A stretch of 64,000 bases of DNA, from positions 9,424,001 to 9,488,000 of the forward strand of contig NC_039506.1 of assembly GCF_003672135.1 (NCBI RefSeq). The letters run 5' to 3'. The DNA is from Ooceraea biroi (taxonomy: Eukaryota; Arthropoda; Insecta; Hymenoptera; Formicidae). The notes beneath the pieces are model-generated. The model was not told the origin of the DNA and did not search any database. It saw nothing but the letters and a program-made list of their open reading frames with translations. This document shows, piece by piece, positions 26,701 through 41,400 of the stretch; the first letter of the stretch is position 1, and each line of letters starts with the position of its first letter. The position numbers were made by a program, and so were the translations under genes.

Positions 26701-29438
26701 CCCTTATAAAGAATAAATAGGGATGTCCTAAAAAGGGATGCCCTATCATTGCCACATCGTGGCCCGATTAGATATTATATTTTTTATTATTTCCTTATAA
26801 GGTCCCGAAAAACTATTTGTTACATACCATTCTAGGGCCATATTAATATTGAGGAAAATTAATCGGGTCCTACTTAGGACCCTATAAATTTTTTTACACG
26901 GGTTATGGCTGATATAAAAAATTATACAGATATTGTAAAATTAAATAAAACCAAACGATAATTTATCAGTCGAATGGGATAAGCAACGTCCACATTTTTT
27001 GCTTATTTCACGCGTCCACTTTAACATCTGCTGCTATACGCAGAAATGTCAGGCATTCCATTAAGAATTATTAATTTTTGTGAAACACGCAAAGTCATAA
27101 ATAACCCATTTATCGGTTTAAACCAAATATCAACGAACAATAAATAATAATTTGCTTGTTAATAGCACTTGACGAGAGTTTAAAACAAACAGATCTGACT
27201 CGTCGAGTTTCTCAGCCACTCTGGCCATTTATCGCTTTCAGGCATGGTATATAATTGATAGATTTCGAAACGAACGCGATATTGCGAGATACCGTTTGTT
27301 ATAACGTACACATGGAATCGAAATTTATCGATAGGTCAATTTCTTTCAATTTAAATTTTGTTCGATTGATTTTGTTGAATGTTAATGTAATGTACGCGCG
27401 AGAAATTTGAATAAACGTTTAAGACATATATCAGGTAAAAATATCAGGATGAGAAGGAAAATAACAGAAAGACATATATAAGCTCATATACATAGTAAGA
27501 TTCATGGTATAACTCGATTTCACTACCATATATCTGCTAACACTATTAATAAATAACGAGTAAATAATCTTGTAACTTTAATTCGCTTGAATACATGATA
27601 AGATGCTTCTTTAAGTGCAAAGCTTGCGAAGCTTTTACGTGTGTTTGACAATTTTTATTGTACCAAGGTTTATCTTAGCAGACCGTAAGATACACATCGG
27701 CAAATTACGAACACATGGTCGACGAAACACTCAAGTCTAGTACACGCCAGGAACGGGGTAGTGTCTGATCAAAGGAATTCACTTTAATCGATTCGTCGTT
27801 CCTTGATACGAATTTAGCGTAGCTACATTCGTGGTACGACACATTAATTTAGGGCACATTATAATGCATAATACATGTGGAGAATTTAAACCACCGATAA
27901 AATATATCTGGAAAAGTATTTTGCATGATAATTCAGAGAGATATTGTTTCCTCCTGCAGATAAATATATAAGCTGTATTATACCATTACAAATAAAATTT
28001 CCGAGAAAGATATTTTTATTTATAAAAAAAAGATACGTTATATGTATTTGTACATATAATGTCCTATATAAAATGTCTTTTATTCTATATAAAACCACAT
28101 TAACTTCATATTACGTACAATCATTCAAATAATTTCTATTCTATATTCATTTTCTTTAAAAGCAGAAAGCAAGATAGATTAAATGTATATTATTATTACA
28201 ACAACTGTGACTGCGGTTTTGTTGACAATAATGCGTATGAATTCACGGTTGTCATTATCTTGAAATAACGTTGCTCACTAATACTAATATGACTACACAA
28301 ATTCAATTAATTAATTAATCACACATGTTAATGGCATTTATATCAAAGGCATGAGTAGATTATTATTACATGCATTTCACCCATTTCCAATGATTATTGA
28401 TTTCCATTTCATATGTTCGTCAAATTTGTCAAAAAATCGTTGCAGTTAAAAAGACGAATCAATCATAAACATTTATTTCTTGTTATTAAGAAAATCAAAT
28501 TATTATTTTTTAAATCAGATATGATAGGTTTCTTGCGGAAGGAGAACTTCTGATATGCAAAGAAAGCTTAGAGAAACGCTATTGTTCGTTCAAATCTGGC
28601 TGCTATGCTTTCTCAGCATTTCCATTTTGCTTTTATACTACCTGAGTTCTCTACATAAATTGAATCAAATAAATCAAACAGAAGAAATCCTGCGTGACGA
28701 GGTAAAAATCCGTTAAACTCCAAGTTAGCCCGCATGCCGAAACAATAGAACGAAGGCGGAAACGGGGTTAGTCGGTCAGACGTGTCGCTGCGTGAGGCAG
28801 GTCGGAGTAACGCGTACCACCATCGTTTTATCTCTCGTTTTTCGAAAAATGGCCGTGCGCGTGATAAAGACGCGGAGATAAATTTAACGGGGAAGAATAA
28901 CGTGGATCGTAAAAAGCTGAAACTGCAGGCACCAAATTTCCGCGCTCCCTGCTAAACGATAATTCATTCGAAACGTGAAAGTGCACTCAACGGTCTTAAT
29001 GAAATAAAGGATCCATCTTTCGATCGACTGAATTATAGCAGAACACTTTCACCATTTTTATTAGCGGGATTATTGCTTATCGCGATGGAACGCTTTGTGT
29101 TTCAGCGATCCTGGACTCGCTTTGCAAGGAGTTCCTCTCGGCGAACGTGTCGGCTATCTTATACCTTATGAACTACGAACAATACGGGCGCAGTACGGCC
29201 AGTGCTCAATACTTTCTCCAATTGGCCGGTTACCTAGGAATCCCCGTGATCGCATGGAACGCCGATAACTCTGGCCTCGAGAGGGTAAGTTACAATTGGA
29301 GCAGAGACGACGAGGAATTTATGGACTCGCAGTTCCACCGGGCATGCAAACAAATGCGAACAATATCTCCTCGCGGACGAACGTTCTTTTCTTCTTCTCT
29401 TTTTACTGCGTTAAAAAATATTCCGATATTGGAATATG

Positions 29439-29476
<38 letters not shown>

Positions 29477-32400
29477 AATGCGAGATGCGCACAGTTCCAA
29501 TAATAAGCAGCTCCGCACTACTTTTTCTCCATGCTGCTTATTCCCGGGGCATTTCCGGTAATGTGAAACCGGAACTAAGAACCGGACGCGGAAGTATACC
29601 GGTCGCGTATTTCCACGGACATTCGCGTGAGATATAACGTGAATTCCGTTGGTTGCAGCGGGCGTCGCAGAGCAGTCTGCAGCTGCAGCTGGCACCGTCG
29701 TTGGAGCATCAGACCGCGGCGATGCTGAGTATCCTGGAGAGGTACAAGTGGCATCAGTTCAGCGTAGTCACCTCGCAAATAGCTGGTCACGACGACTTCA
29801 TACAGGCGGTCAGGGAGAGAATCTCCGACATGCAGGACACATTCAAGTTCACCATACTGAGCGCCATTCTGGTCACCGAACCGCACGATCTGCTGGAACT
29901 AGTCAACAGCGAGTCCCGCGTGATGCTGCTCTACTCAACTAGAGAGGAGGCTATTCATATCCTGACCGCTGCCAGAGACTACAAAATTACTGGCGAGAAT
30001 TACGTGTGGGTTGTCACGCAGAGTGTTATTGAAAATCTACAGACCCCAAGTCAGTTTCCAGTCGGGATGTTAGGTGAGTAGCATTGCGACATTATATATA
30101 ACATAAGCGGATATTTGCGGTCGCCGAATCCACAAATTTATACAAGTCCGAAATTCATATCGCGTTAACTCGATATGAATTTCGGATTTCTGGCTACGAC
30201 AAATTACGGTTACGCCAAACTGCGACCCACTGATCTCATCATATGCGTAAAGAGCAATTAATTTTCACTAAATTTACAAATTACTATCTAATGTTGTTTA
30301 GCAGCAGTGGTCATTTCCACATTTGGGATGTAATTGAGTTAAGCTTTCTCGCAATGTTCCAATTATTATGTTATGTCATGTGACTATTTAAAAGGACAAC
30401 TGAAACATATCCAGAAAATTGATATATTACGTACTGATCTTCTGTTAAAAATGTATTTGCAATTATCATCTTTCATAATTAAACAAAACAAAACAATTAA
30501 TTTTATTATAGTAATTTTATTATATTTGCAAAATTTCGTAATTTAAACTTGAAATGAACCGTGTGAAATATGTACCTATGTATTGGAACGCAAAAACAAT
30601 TTTTATTAGTTATTGATAGGAAGCTTAGAATTTATGCATGTATTATGTACTTCATATATCCTCTTAGATGCATGACCGAAGCGCGTCAAGAAGCCAAGAG
30701 TATGCGTTTGCAAACGCGTTAACATTCAAAGAATACGTCTTTTATCGGCAAGAATGAACGATCCCTCGCGCGGATAGATGGAAGAGTTATTCACACCGTG
30801 ACCAGAATCACGGAAATATAAAATTGATTCCTTCCCCGAGATTCTCCCGAGAATATCCTTGAGGGAAAAATAAATTCGTCGAATTCCACCTAGTGATCCA
30901 CACGGAATAACATACCTTGACTTGAATTTCTCATGTCTGAATATCCGCGGGCTAAAACTGGCGTGATAAACTAAACTTGCGCGATATAGAAAGCAAACAT
31001 GTTCCGTTTTTAAAAAGTGATTACTACGAGAATCGTACAGAGCAAACGTTGTTCATATTCAATACTTTTCTCGACGCAGAAAGCTATTTATACTATTTAA
31101 TTATTTTTACGGCTACATTTAGGAGTACAAAGGAGAAAAACGAGAGTTTCGAAATATTTTATGATTTAAACAGTTCATGAAAAATTTCCGGAATACTGCT
31201 ATCGGTGATCGCGCGGAAGTTTAAGACACCATTTTACGTTTTGTGTAACTTTTACTAAATGTTAGAAATGTTTGACAAATGCTAGAAACAAACGTCACGT
31301 TCAAAAACATATTTACGTGATGCGCTAAAATTTTGTTGGCTTGACTTTCGCGATACGAGTTCGCTAGACAAAACGAAAAAGACGAGGATTCCTATATGAA
31401 TTCTGCATCACCGGCATTTCTCGGCCTTGCAATACATCGATTTATCCTCACTCCTCTCGTCCCGCCGACACTTTTGATATTTATGGAAATGCAATCGGTA
31501 CCCTGTGTACCGTGTGGCGTAAAAATCTGGCTGAGCGGAACATCTTGGCAAGTGTAAATTTTCGTTGAAAATCTCCATAAAAGGAAATATTCGCCATATC
31601 TATTGAGAAAGGACAGTTGAAAATCTCGAAGAAAAATAAAATTGACAGCAAGAATTACGGATCCCATGAGGAAATTCAACGTAAAATTGCGAAATTATTG
31701 AAATTTTTCTTTTGCTTCTATTTTCTCGTTTTATTATCACGTTGTGTGCTTCAAATTTATTTTTCATTCATTGTCTCTTCATATCATTTAAATGCTTAAT
31801 GCGCTTGAGAATGTTTAAAATTAAAATACTATAAAAGATAAGAGTTTCCTCGGGAAAATTTAAAACAGTTGTGAAGAAGTGACAAGGCTACATTTTGCAT
31901 CTTATTGGCGCACGGCATATATTTTTCTCTCAGATGGCTTTCATGCAACATAAACAGAACCGCGGATTTATACAGAAATGAATGAGCAAGACCAGAGTAA
32001 GCTGAAGCCCACTTACTGCAAGAATCCAATTTCTGTAAATGTCCGCAAGCTCGGGCGCGGCGACTATCAAAGCAGCTGAGCAATAAGCTTTATATTGAGA
32101 AATAGAATCTGCCTTCTGAATTATTTACAGGCTCGCTCAGTTGAGTCGTTCCTTTCTATCCAATTACTATCGGCAGAGATAGGTGAAAAATACGGAAAAT
32201 CTCCGTCCTGCTCGACACAATTGAATTGGTCAGCGGTCGTGAAAAGCCAATATGAATCTCCCTGATAGTAAAAGCACTTTACTTTTTTGGTGTAATAAAA
32301 TCACCTAATCCTTTTTTCCTCCTGCAGGTGTGCACTTCGACACCAGCAGCGAAAGCTTGCTAAGCGAGATCACAACAGCGGTCAAAGTCTACTCTTACGG

Positions 32401-35400
32401 TGTCGAGGACTTCATCAATGATCCGAGCAATGTGAATCTTAGTCTGAACAGTCAGCTGAGCTGCGAGGGCGCCGGTGAATCACGCTGGAGCACTGGGGAT
32501 CTGTTTTTCAAGTAATTTTTACATAATTCTCCGTAAAACATGGGTCGATTTGTTCGTCGGAGTTTTCATAATCGTAACAGTTTCCCTACCGAGTAATCCT
32601 ATTAGAGATCTTTCTTTCAGTCAGCAAATTTACCTTCAAATTCCTAAACTGTAAGAGTTTTAATCATCTGGTAATTAAAAGAGCTTTAAGTTTAGATAGG
32701 TATGCAAATTAATTTGGTAACTTTTTCACAAAAATGAAGATTAATTCTTTACAAAATTAAGTTAATTGTTCTACCGTGTCATCTAGTGTTTTATGTACAT
32801 TTATAGCGGCATTTTAAAACTGCACTATTTAAATTTCAATATTTAAATTTAGAATGGTTAATAAGAATAAATAAAACTAAAAATTCTCAATAAACTTAGT
32901 TAAATATATATAAAATATATTAAAAATATCATACTTAATTACATTAGCTTCGAAATTGTTCTATCTCTAATAATATATAATAATAATTTTTCAATGAAAT
33001 AATCGCAGCTTTTACGTCGCGTACTGTAACAGATTGCATTTTCTCTCCTCTAGATATTTGAAGAACGTTTCCGTTGAGGGCGATCACGGAAAGCCAAACG
33101 TGGAATTCACTCAAGATGGTGTATTAAAAGCGGCAGAGTTGAAAATTATGAATCTAAGGCCAGGAGTCAGCAGGCAGCTTGTCTGGGAGGAGGTAAGCTC
33201 AAATTATTCCGCGTACTCTTTAACGGTCCTGCAAAACTTTAGCTTTCGAATATTGCTGGTCGCACCAAGAGATGCAGCTCTCTCTAAGCGTTTGCAAATA
33301 AATACGTACGTAAAGAGGGACGCAAGAATAATTAAACTAAACTACCGAATTCTAAGACTGGAATCTCGACTCTGCTGAACGTTAGATTTCTTCTGCTAAA
33401 TGCTATTTGCATGAATTTGCATAAACTTTGCATAACGAACGAAAAGAATTTCTATTGCAAAAACTTTTCATTCAAGTTGTGCAATTAGATGTAAGAAGCC
33501 ACGAGCAGTTACACACTGGGAATTTGTTTTCACAATATATTCTTACTACACGAAAGATAAAAGTTATGACATCAAAGATGAATAATTCTTTCATTCAAAA
33601 TGTATTTGTTTGCAGAAAAAGTAGATATTTGTAAAATGATTTTGCCAATTCTTAGTATATTGTATTTACACCAATTATTATAATTATTTGCAGCTAATCA
33701 CTTGTAAATTGAAACAAAAAGTAAATTTACGCTATTGTATACAGCAACGCATTAAATCGGAATTGTTGAGAAAAGAAATTGATATCGTGTCGATGAAATA
33801 TCTTCGGAGAGATGTTATCGCGTAGAGGAGCAGAATTTATTGCCCGCGCTACCGGAAAGGTTCAAAGGGCTCAGGCGCGCTACATGTACAATTCGGTGAT
33901 TATTTCTTTCGTTAGATTTATGGCGCCGAACCACGTAATTGCAGGAAGCTTTAGGTTCCTTTTGCGTTTCGACGCCAGCGATATTTCTCTCGTCGTAATT
34001 TGCATGTAAGCGAATGTCGGAGCGAACCGCAAACGAAGCGGTGCAGTCCATTAATCGACTGAACAACCTCGTTACAAAATCTTTCGTCGTTTTCTCATAG
34101 AGCAAGGCGCGTTGAAATCCGCGATAATAAATTAATGCGGATATCTGCTAAGTCTCGGATTCGCGTTGGTCGGATTCCCATAACGAGAATGCTACACGTT
34201 CATTGTCACGTTGGTGCTTTCTGGAAATCATCAGGCTTGGATGACTCGTAATCGCATTATGAATCGTCGCGGCTGGATATTTCAAAATAATCGTGTCTTC
34301 CTTCACCGGCAACGGTGGCGGTAACACAATTGTCACGTAAGCAACAATACGGGGGACCGCACCCTAGTGCTTCGCGCCGTGGATAAAACCATTATGACAT
34401 CCCTTAGCGCTCGCTATGGAAATTTCCGACCAAGAGGATATCGCATGTACGAGAGAAATCTTTTAGAGGAGTCCTCGTCAAGGAAACCCTCGTTGTGAAA
34501 TTTTATTATTCGGCATTCAGAGGTTTACTCTAATAAAGTGAAGTTACTTTAGTACAGTCTCTAGTACTTGAGTAATAAATAAATAAAAGCGACGAGAATA
34601 CTGTATTTTCTCTTGTAGCTTTGGAGACAACTAATTACGCAAACACAAAATAATTTTCGTTGCATGCGACACTTATTGCGTTGCTCTCCTCCATTTTAAG
34701 AAAAGGTAGCGGGAAGGTAAAAGTACTTGTAAACACGGAAATGTAGACGAGAAAACATATGCGACTATTTATTTTACTAAAAACAAAATTTATTACTATA
34801 ATTTATTATTAAAGAATTATTTTATTTATCGTGGAAATTTATGCATAAATCGCGAAAAACAGTTTTAAACTATTTTTAATCGTCACTATTACACTTTTAT
34901 TATTACTCGAGTCATTGTAATTGATCGATCTATCTAATGATTTATAATTTACATAATTTTATAATTTATAATTTATATAATGATTTACATTTCTCTTTAA
35001 TAAATCATAGAAAATAAGTATAAGCTCGCGTCTGATCTTTTACCCTTTGTCAGTGCTATCGTAACGTGTCATTGAGCATTCGTTCAAGGATTTTCCTGTC
35101 ATTTTGTAAGTTTTAACGGCGGTATTAAGTTTCGCAAGTTTGATGAGAATTCCGTTGGAAATGCCGGCAAAGTTTAACTTTACCCTTCGCCGTTTCGCTC
35201 ACGTGAATCCATCTTTGTTCGGCGTGTCGTTTTATTCGCAAAATTCTTTCGTCTCCTCATTAAAGTTTTAAACGTCTGCATTTTGCGGAAACCGCGACGT
35301 GTCTTAATGACGAGGCAAGCATGAATTTATCGTCTGTTCGCTTCGGTAAATCCGCCATTCATACTAGATAATCTCGCAGCCAAGGCAGACTTCTTTGCTG

Positions 35401-38400
35401 AACGGAGTTTTGATAAAGCTCTCTTGTATTTCGTGAGACTGTTCATAATATATTATGATCCACGGCGGCGCTTTCTCAGTCTGTATTCTGATAAAATATT
35501 GTTCCAATATTTCCCTGTTTGATGTTAGCTTCGAGAAGGCACGGCCCTTTTTCCGTGTGACATTATTTTGCACTTTGAAGATTTATAATTATGCCGAGTA
35601 AAATGAATAACGACTATCCTTATCACACTTGAGTGTTTTTACATAAATATTATTCAAAACTTTTTTTTAAAATTAATTTAAGTATATCTCTTGCTCAAAA
35701 TATTCACGATTTATGTTTACTTAAATTTGTAACAAACTTACTATTCCTTAAAATAATGCTTTCTTTTCTTAAAACTGCGTGTTACGGTTTTTAAACTACT
35801 AAATTTTTTGACAAAGCAGTAGAGAGAATCATTGTACATTAATATTATACATTATCAAAAGATCCTGCACTTCCTGTTTTATTCATTAATCAACCCAACA
35901 ATGATCCGACAGTTTTATAATAGAGTTTGGTGACTCGACAGGTTTTAATGTACCCGGCAATGCCTACGTTCATCATATTTCAGATAAAAGAGAAATTTAC
36001 ATAGAAGTTCTTTTCGAGTTTTTTTCATTAGCAAAAATTACTTTCGTGAATGATTAATTTTTTAGAGAGTATCTAAGCTTTATAACCGTTTTATTAAAGC
36101 CATATAAAATACATAATAGTTTCTTTCAAAAATGTATGTTTTAGTTAAATACATTTTAGCTAAATAAATTTAGTAATAATAATTTTTTTGTAGATGGGGA
36201 ACAAAAGATGAAATACATTAAAATCGCAACATTGTAATTTTAGTTAATTGTCCAATCCTGATTTTTCTCAAGAAAGTATTTAAAAAAATGAAACATCTAT
36301 ATGAAACTTAATTAATGTTTTAATACTAACGTAATGTAATGGTTCTTCGAGATGATAAATAAACACAGAGTATAAATGCACTAAGAACAACATGATCAAT
36401 ATTTCTTTTTAAATTGTACATTAATCACATGCAACGCGTTTACATTCGCGCGGGGGGTGGAGAACGGGCAGTGAGCGATAGTATAATTAAAAGGCTATTA
36501 ATCCAGCACCCAGCTCGTCACGTAATGAAAGCTGCGCTAAAATTTCATTTGCTTTTCTACGAGCGAGGTGACGAGACGCGAAACTTTGTTATCCCAGCGT
36601 TCGCGACCGCCTCGATCCCAACGATTCGTACGCGCGCGAGCGTAGAGTCACGATTTTAATTATTTCCTTTAATTCGGCGAGCTATAGATATAGCCCGGAC
36701 GCTTCTCCGTTCACATCTCTTGCATCACGCTCTCGCCGAAACGTCTGGTATTTAATTATATCTTTCATTCATACCACGTCAGCGGAAATCATCGCCGGTA
36801 GACTTTGAGACGCCGAGGTTGCTCCCCGTTCATTCCGCCCTGTGACAGTGACACCTCCTTCCGTTTCACCGCCAGAAATAATTAATTGAGATATCGAAGG
36901 TGAGTTTCAGGTTTCCTGCGTGAAAGACCGAGCTGACAAGTCTTAGACAAGAGTTATAATGCAAGGAAAGGATGGTAAATTATAATGCAAGGAAAGAAGC
37001 GCGTTGAAATTAAAAATGCGAAGCAAATTAGTATCTCTTAATCTGATTTTATTAACTAACGGCGGTTGTTAGAAGCAGGTGGATGATGTACTTGGTCTCT
37101 CGCAAAAAATATCGAGTCTAGAATATTAATGGTTTGTGCCGTATAATGCATATCGGTATGGCGTAAATAATGCTATTGTATGCAAGCTACCTCGTGCTGC
37201 GAGTTCTATTAGAATCTCAAAGGCAAAGGAAATGTTTAGCATCCTAATGGATGCATAATCAAGCTTAACCACCATTTTAAAATCTCAAAGAGAATATTTT
37301 GATATACAGAAAATATCTACATGTAATAATTCCTCTATACAGTTACATATAGACGTTCTGCCATGCATAAAGGTATTTTTTTTAATATAATTACGAAGAT
37401 TAATATTTTCTAATCACGCGCAGGAGAGCTTTCTCTGCGAAAAATTATATCTCATATCCTCTCAGGGCATTTTTTTCAATTACACGTTTTTGCAACGGAC
37501 ACTTCCAATCGATAAATGAATTTATCTGATTAAAGTCGCACTTACTTGCGCTAAGACTTCAAGGGAAAGTAAACCTTCCTTTTTGATACCGTTCCTTCTC
37601 GGTACTCTCAACGGATGTCAGGCTCTCGTCAAAATTTCAGCGCTGTCGGCGGTGCAACATTTTCCGCGCATTTCACTATTAAATTGCCGGCCCTTCGCAA
37701 AATAAGCGGATTATCGGATCAAAGTCCGCCCGTATCCCGAGCGGCATCGCGCGTGAAACGTGCCGATCGACTTAATCACGTTAGGTACACCCGCTAAATC
37801 CCAATTCTCGGCGCAAGAATCGCGTTCAACTCGTCACGAAATGTAGTTTACTCGCACTCCCTTTTGCGCTTGTACTCGCGTAAAATTGGGTCGTCACTTT
37901 GGAAACTGGAACTAGAATTAATTAATATGCATGCTCGTTTGTCGATATAATAACGTGTGGTGCGACAATCTGTGGTCTGACAATCAATTCTACACATGAG
38001 CTAATATGTGGCAAATGCTTGCTATTTGGTCGATGCTGCAAACATGACCTCGGTGTGAAATAAGCTGTGTTAAGTACTGGAGAAAGCAATCTTCACTGTA
38101 GCTAGATTTTACTTCATCATTGCCTCCAATTTGATTATTCTTCATTATTTATTTATTCGCGTTTCTGTGCCGTTTTATTATTATTCATTAATTTTGAAGT
38201 TAGTTCACTCTGGTCTTTTGTATTTTGTTTAAGTTTTCTCTTTTATATCTTTTTATTTATTTAACTATATATATTTACTTGAAAAAGAGATGAAATATAT
38301 TCCTCAATGTCCAATTCAATATTCAACGATTTATTAATTTCTCGAACACCCGCGTATATTAAATATTTGATAAAAAAGTACGCAATAAAAAATTACATTA

Positions 38401-41400
38401 TTTAAATAAAAGCAAGTTATAAAAATGAAATATTTTAAATTTCGGAAGGCTGATAAGATTTACTATCATTCTTTAAGATTTTGCAAGCGAATGACATTAA
38501 GATAACGATATCGTACGTGACATGATTCGTAGCAGATTGAAGATGCTAATTGATAGTTGAAGATGCGAGTGACTTAGCAATGATTGCACAAGGGCTCAGG
38601 ATGCAATGCGGATATGAGCAATTTACCTTGAACTCCATTTCGCGTTCGATGAAACTCGATAAGTTTAACCAGTTGCTACTTCCTTCTTTCAAATAGCGCG
38701 TGTATTGTTTCTGCTATTGCACTAAATATATATATATATACAGGGTGTCCCGGGTTTTAACCGACAAACTGCAGGAGCATATTCTACTAGTGGAAATAAG
38801 AAAAAATTCTTATATCGAGTTTGCTTAGAAATGCTTTATTACAAAGTTATAAACCAATATTGAAAAGAAATATGAGATAAGTAACAACGGAACATAGTGT
38901 AGAATTTGGAAGGTCGAAGATGTTTATGTTATGTGTATTCACATGTATTCATGTTCACTATGTTGAAACGATTCAGTATGATTGTTACTTTCACAACAGT
39001 AGCTGTTAGATTTCAATCGTCGTGTGAACTAGAAATTACTATCAGAATACCAAAAGTGTTTTCAAATGAGGAATACACTGATATTCATTTCGTGTACGGA
39101 TTCTGTGACGGAAATGCACGAGCTGCCGTACGAGAGTATCAACGTAGATTTCCTAACAGGAGAGTACCAGATAGATTTAAAGCAACGAATTACTAATTCA
39201 GTTACTGAGATGCAACAAAATTTTCAGGAATGTCGTACTGTAACAAAGTCTGTACTACGTCGATGTCTAGCTTGTATCGATGTGCAAGGACAACATTTTG
39301 AAATGCGTCACTAAATCATTGCGTACATAATTTTTATTTTTGTGAAAAAATCCGTTGTTACTTATTTCATATTTCTTTTCAATATTGGTTTATAACTTTG
39401 TAATAAAGCATTTCTAAGCAAACTCGATATAAGAATTTTTTCTTATTTCCACTAGTAGAATATGCTCCCGCAGTTTGTCGGTTAAAACCCGGGACACCCT
39501 GTATATATATTCTCGCAATTAATATTTCTTCGTACTAATAATTTGTTATGTAGATTCAATCAATTTGTTATGTAGATATAATCAATACTGATAGCACACA
39601 TACATATAACTTTGGCAATATTTTTTAAATTTCGAAATATTCTCGATATTCTCAATTGTAAGACTAATAAAAATCAAAATATTAAGCAATTATTATATAC
39701 AATTTATAAAAAATATGAATATAAATATTTTTAAAATAAATATTTTTATTTTGCGATATTACACTATTCATATAAACTCGTTTAATTACAAGACATATAT
39801 GAATTGTTTTCTCTGTAAGACATAATCATGAAATTTCACATTGTGTCATGAAATCGTTTTCGTTACGAAACGCAATTTCGCGAAACATACATTACAACTA
39901 ATTAGCATAGGCAAATTAATTGTATCGAGTTATATAAATAAATCGTATTGTGTAATATATATAATATTTGCACAGTTGTATGATGTTAATTGACTAATTT
40001 ATATATTGCAATTTGTATGTGCGAGATAAGTTATGATTTTTGGTAATCAAATAATACAGGGTGAAACTCATACAGAATCGAAAAGTCCTTATCAATGGCC
40101 TGCCAAAGCCAGCTGCAGCGTTAGCAAAACGTTAACGATCAATTTTCACCGTTCTCAATGACTGTCACCAAACTCCCGGTAGTATGTACCATTCGCGACA
40201 ACGTTTGCGTCAGTTCACGAACATTTAGATTTTTTACAGTGCGTAAACTATAACGGGATATTCCGCGATATAACCAGCCGATTTCACGCGATTCTTTATT
40301 TTTGCGCCGCAGAGCCGTATCGATTTTTTCGCTGCGTCCTACATTCTTCTGGACAAAAATGGATTCCGAGAATCCTGAACGATCCGACGGATTACATGGC
40401 AAGCTCTCCATGCGAAATCGGGCGCGATAACAAAAGCGCTAAGAAGGAAAAATCAATTAAGGTAGAATGACGTGTATCCTCGAAGAATCGCGGCAAACAG
40501 GGAGAAAATTGGAATACACAGAAATAATTGAATAGATTCCGCAATATAACGTGAAACGAGTTACAACGAGATACAAGAAACGATGAAAATTGAATACTTC
40601 AGCGGAATTATGAAGAATAATAGTAATATACCTATATAAAACGGATTTAGAGAGCGAGTAGAAACGCAGAAATGCCAATTAACTGGTGCAGCAACGTGAT
40701 GGTTCTGCAACGTGCGGTACCGAATGAGTCATTATGTAACATTCAATATCTAAAGAAACGTTACATGTTTACGTCACAGTGAATTTCGAGGTTTCGGAAA
40801 ACTAGGACATTTTGTCAGTAGCAATAGGTATCGCAGGCGCGCCAAGCTCGTGAGAAACACGAAGGCGATGCCAAATGCGATGTACGGCTACTTTAACTAA
40901 TTTTTCGTGAAGTTGAGAAACGCGAGAGCGCTATTGGCACTTTAATAAAAATGTGCCGTAAAACGTGTGTCAGTGAAATTTCTGACTGTGCGGTTGAAAC
41001 CTGTGACAATCCTTTTGGCACGTTACCAGGATGCTGCATTAAGTGTTAAAAGGACAGGACGTGACTCCTTCCGCAAATAGCAAGCGCAACGCTTGATAGG
41101 CATTGATCGCGTGTAAATTGTTAGCTGTAAGCGCGCCTCGAGTAATTAATCAATTATCGGGGAGGAAAGCGGTGGAAGCTTGAAATTAACTCTCACCCGA
41201 TATATCATGGTGGTCACTTGAAGCTTTTCGACCGAGCGCGTGATGTACATACGTGATGAAGCATGCATGCATCCCAGTACCTAAGATACGTGGACACAGC
41301 GTTGTGAGCTAATTAGCGAAATTGCTCGAATAACGCCACCGACGTCCCCGTTGACTTATCAATGGTGTTAATTAACCATGATACAGGATGAGATACAGAA

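Larger units (their letters stand above)
23757..29105 (+). other. Nmdar2 intron 1 (5,349 nt)
   Basis: AT-rich, with a GC-richer patch at about 24150-24720 and another at 28720-28990. It holds a short-TIR MITE (26660-26902) and a 53-residue open frame with one hydrophobic segment (28555-28716). No other coding signal is visible. Confidence 0.85.

Noticed and set aside
40056..40110. ACAGGGTGAAACTCATACAG, like one mariner end
   Set aside because: No matching inverted end was found nearby, so an element cannot be supported.
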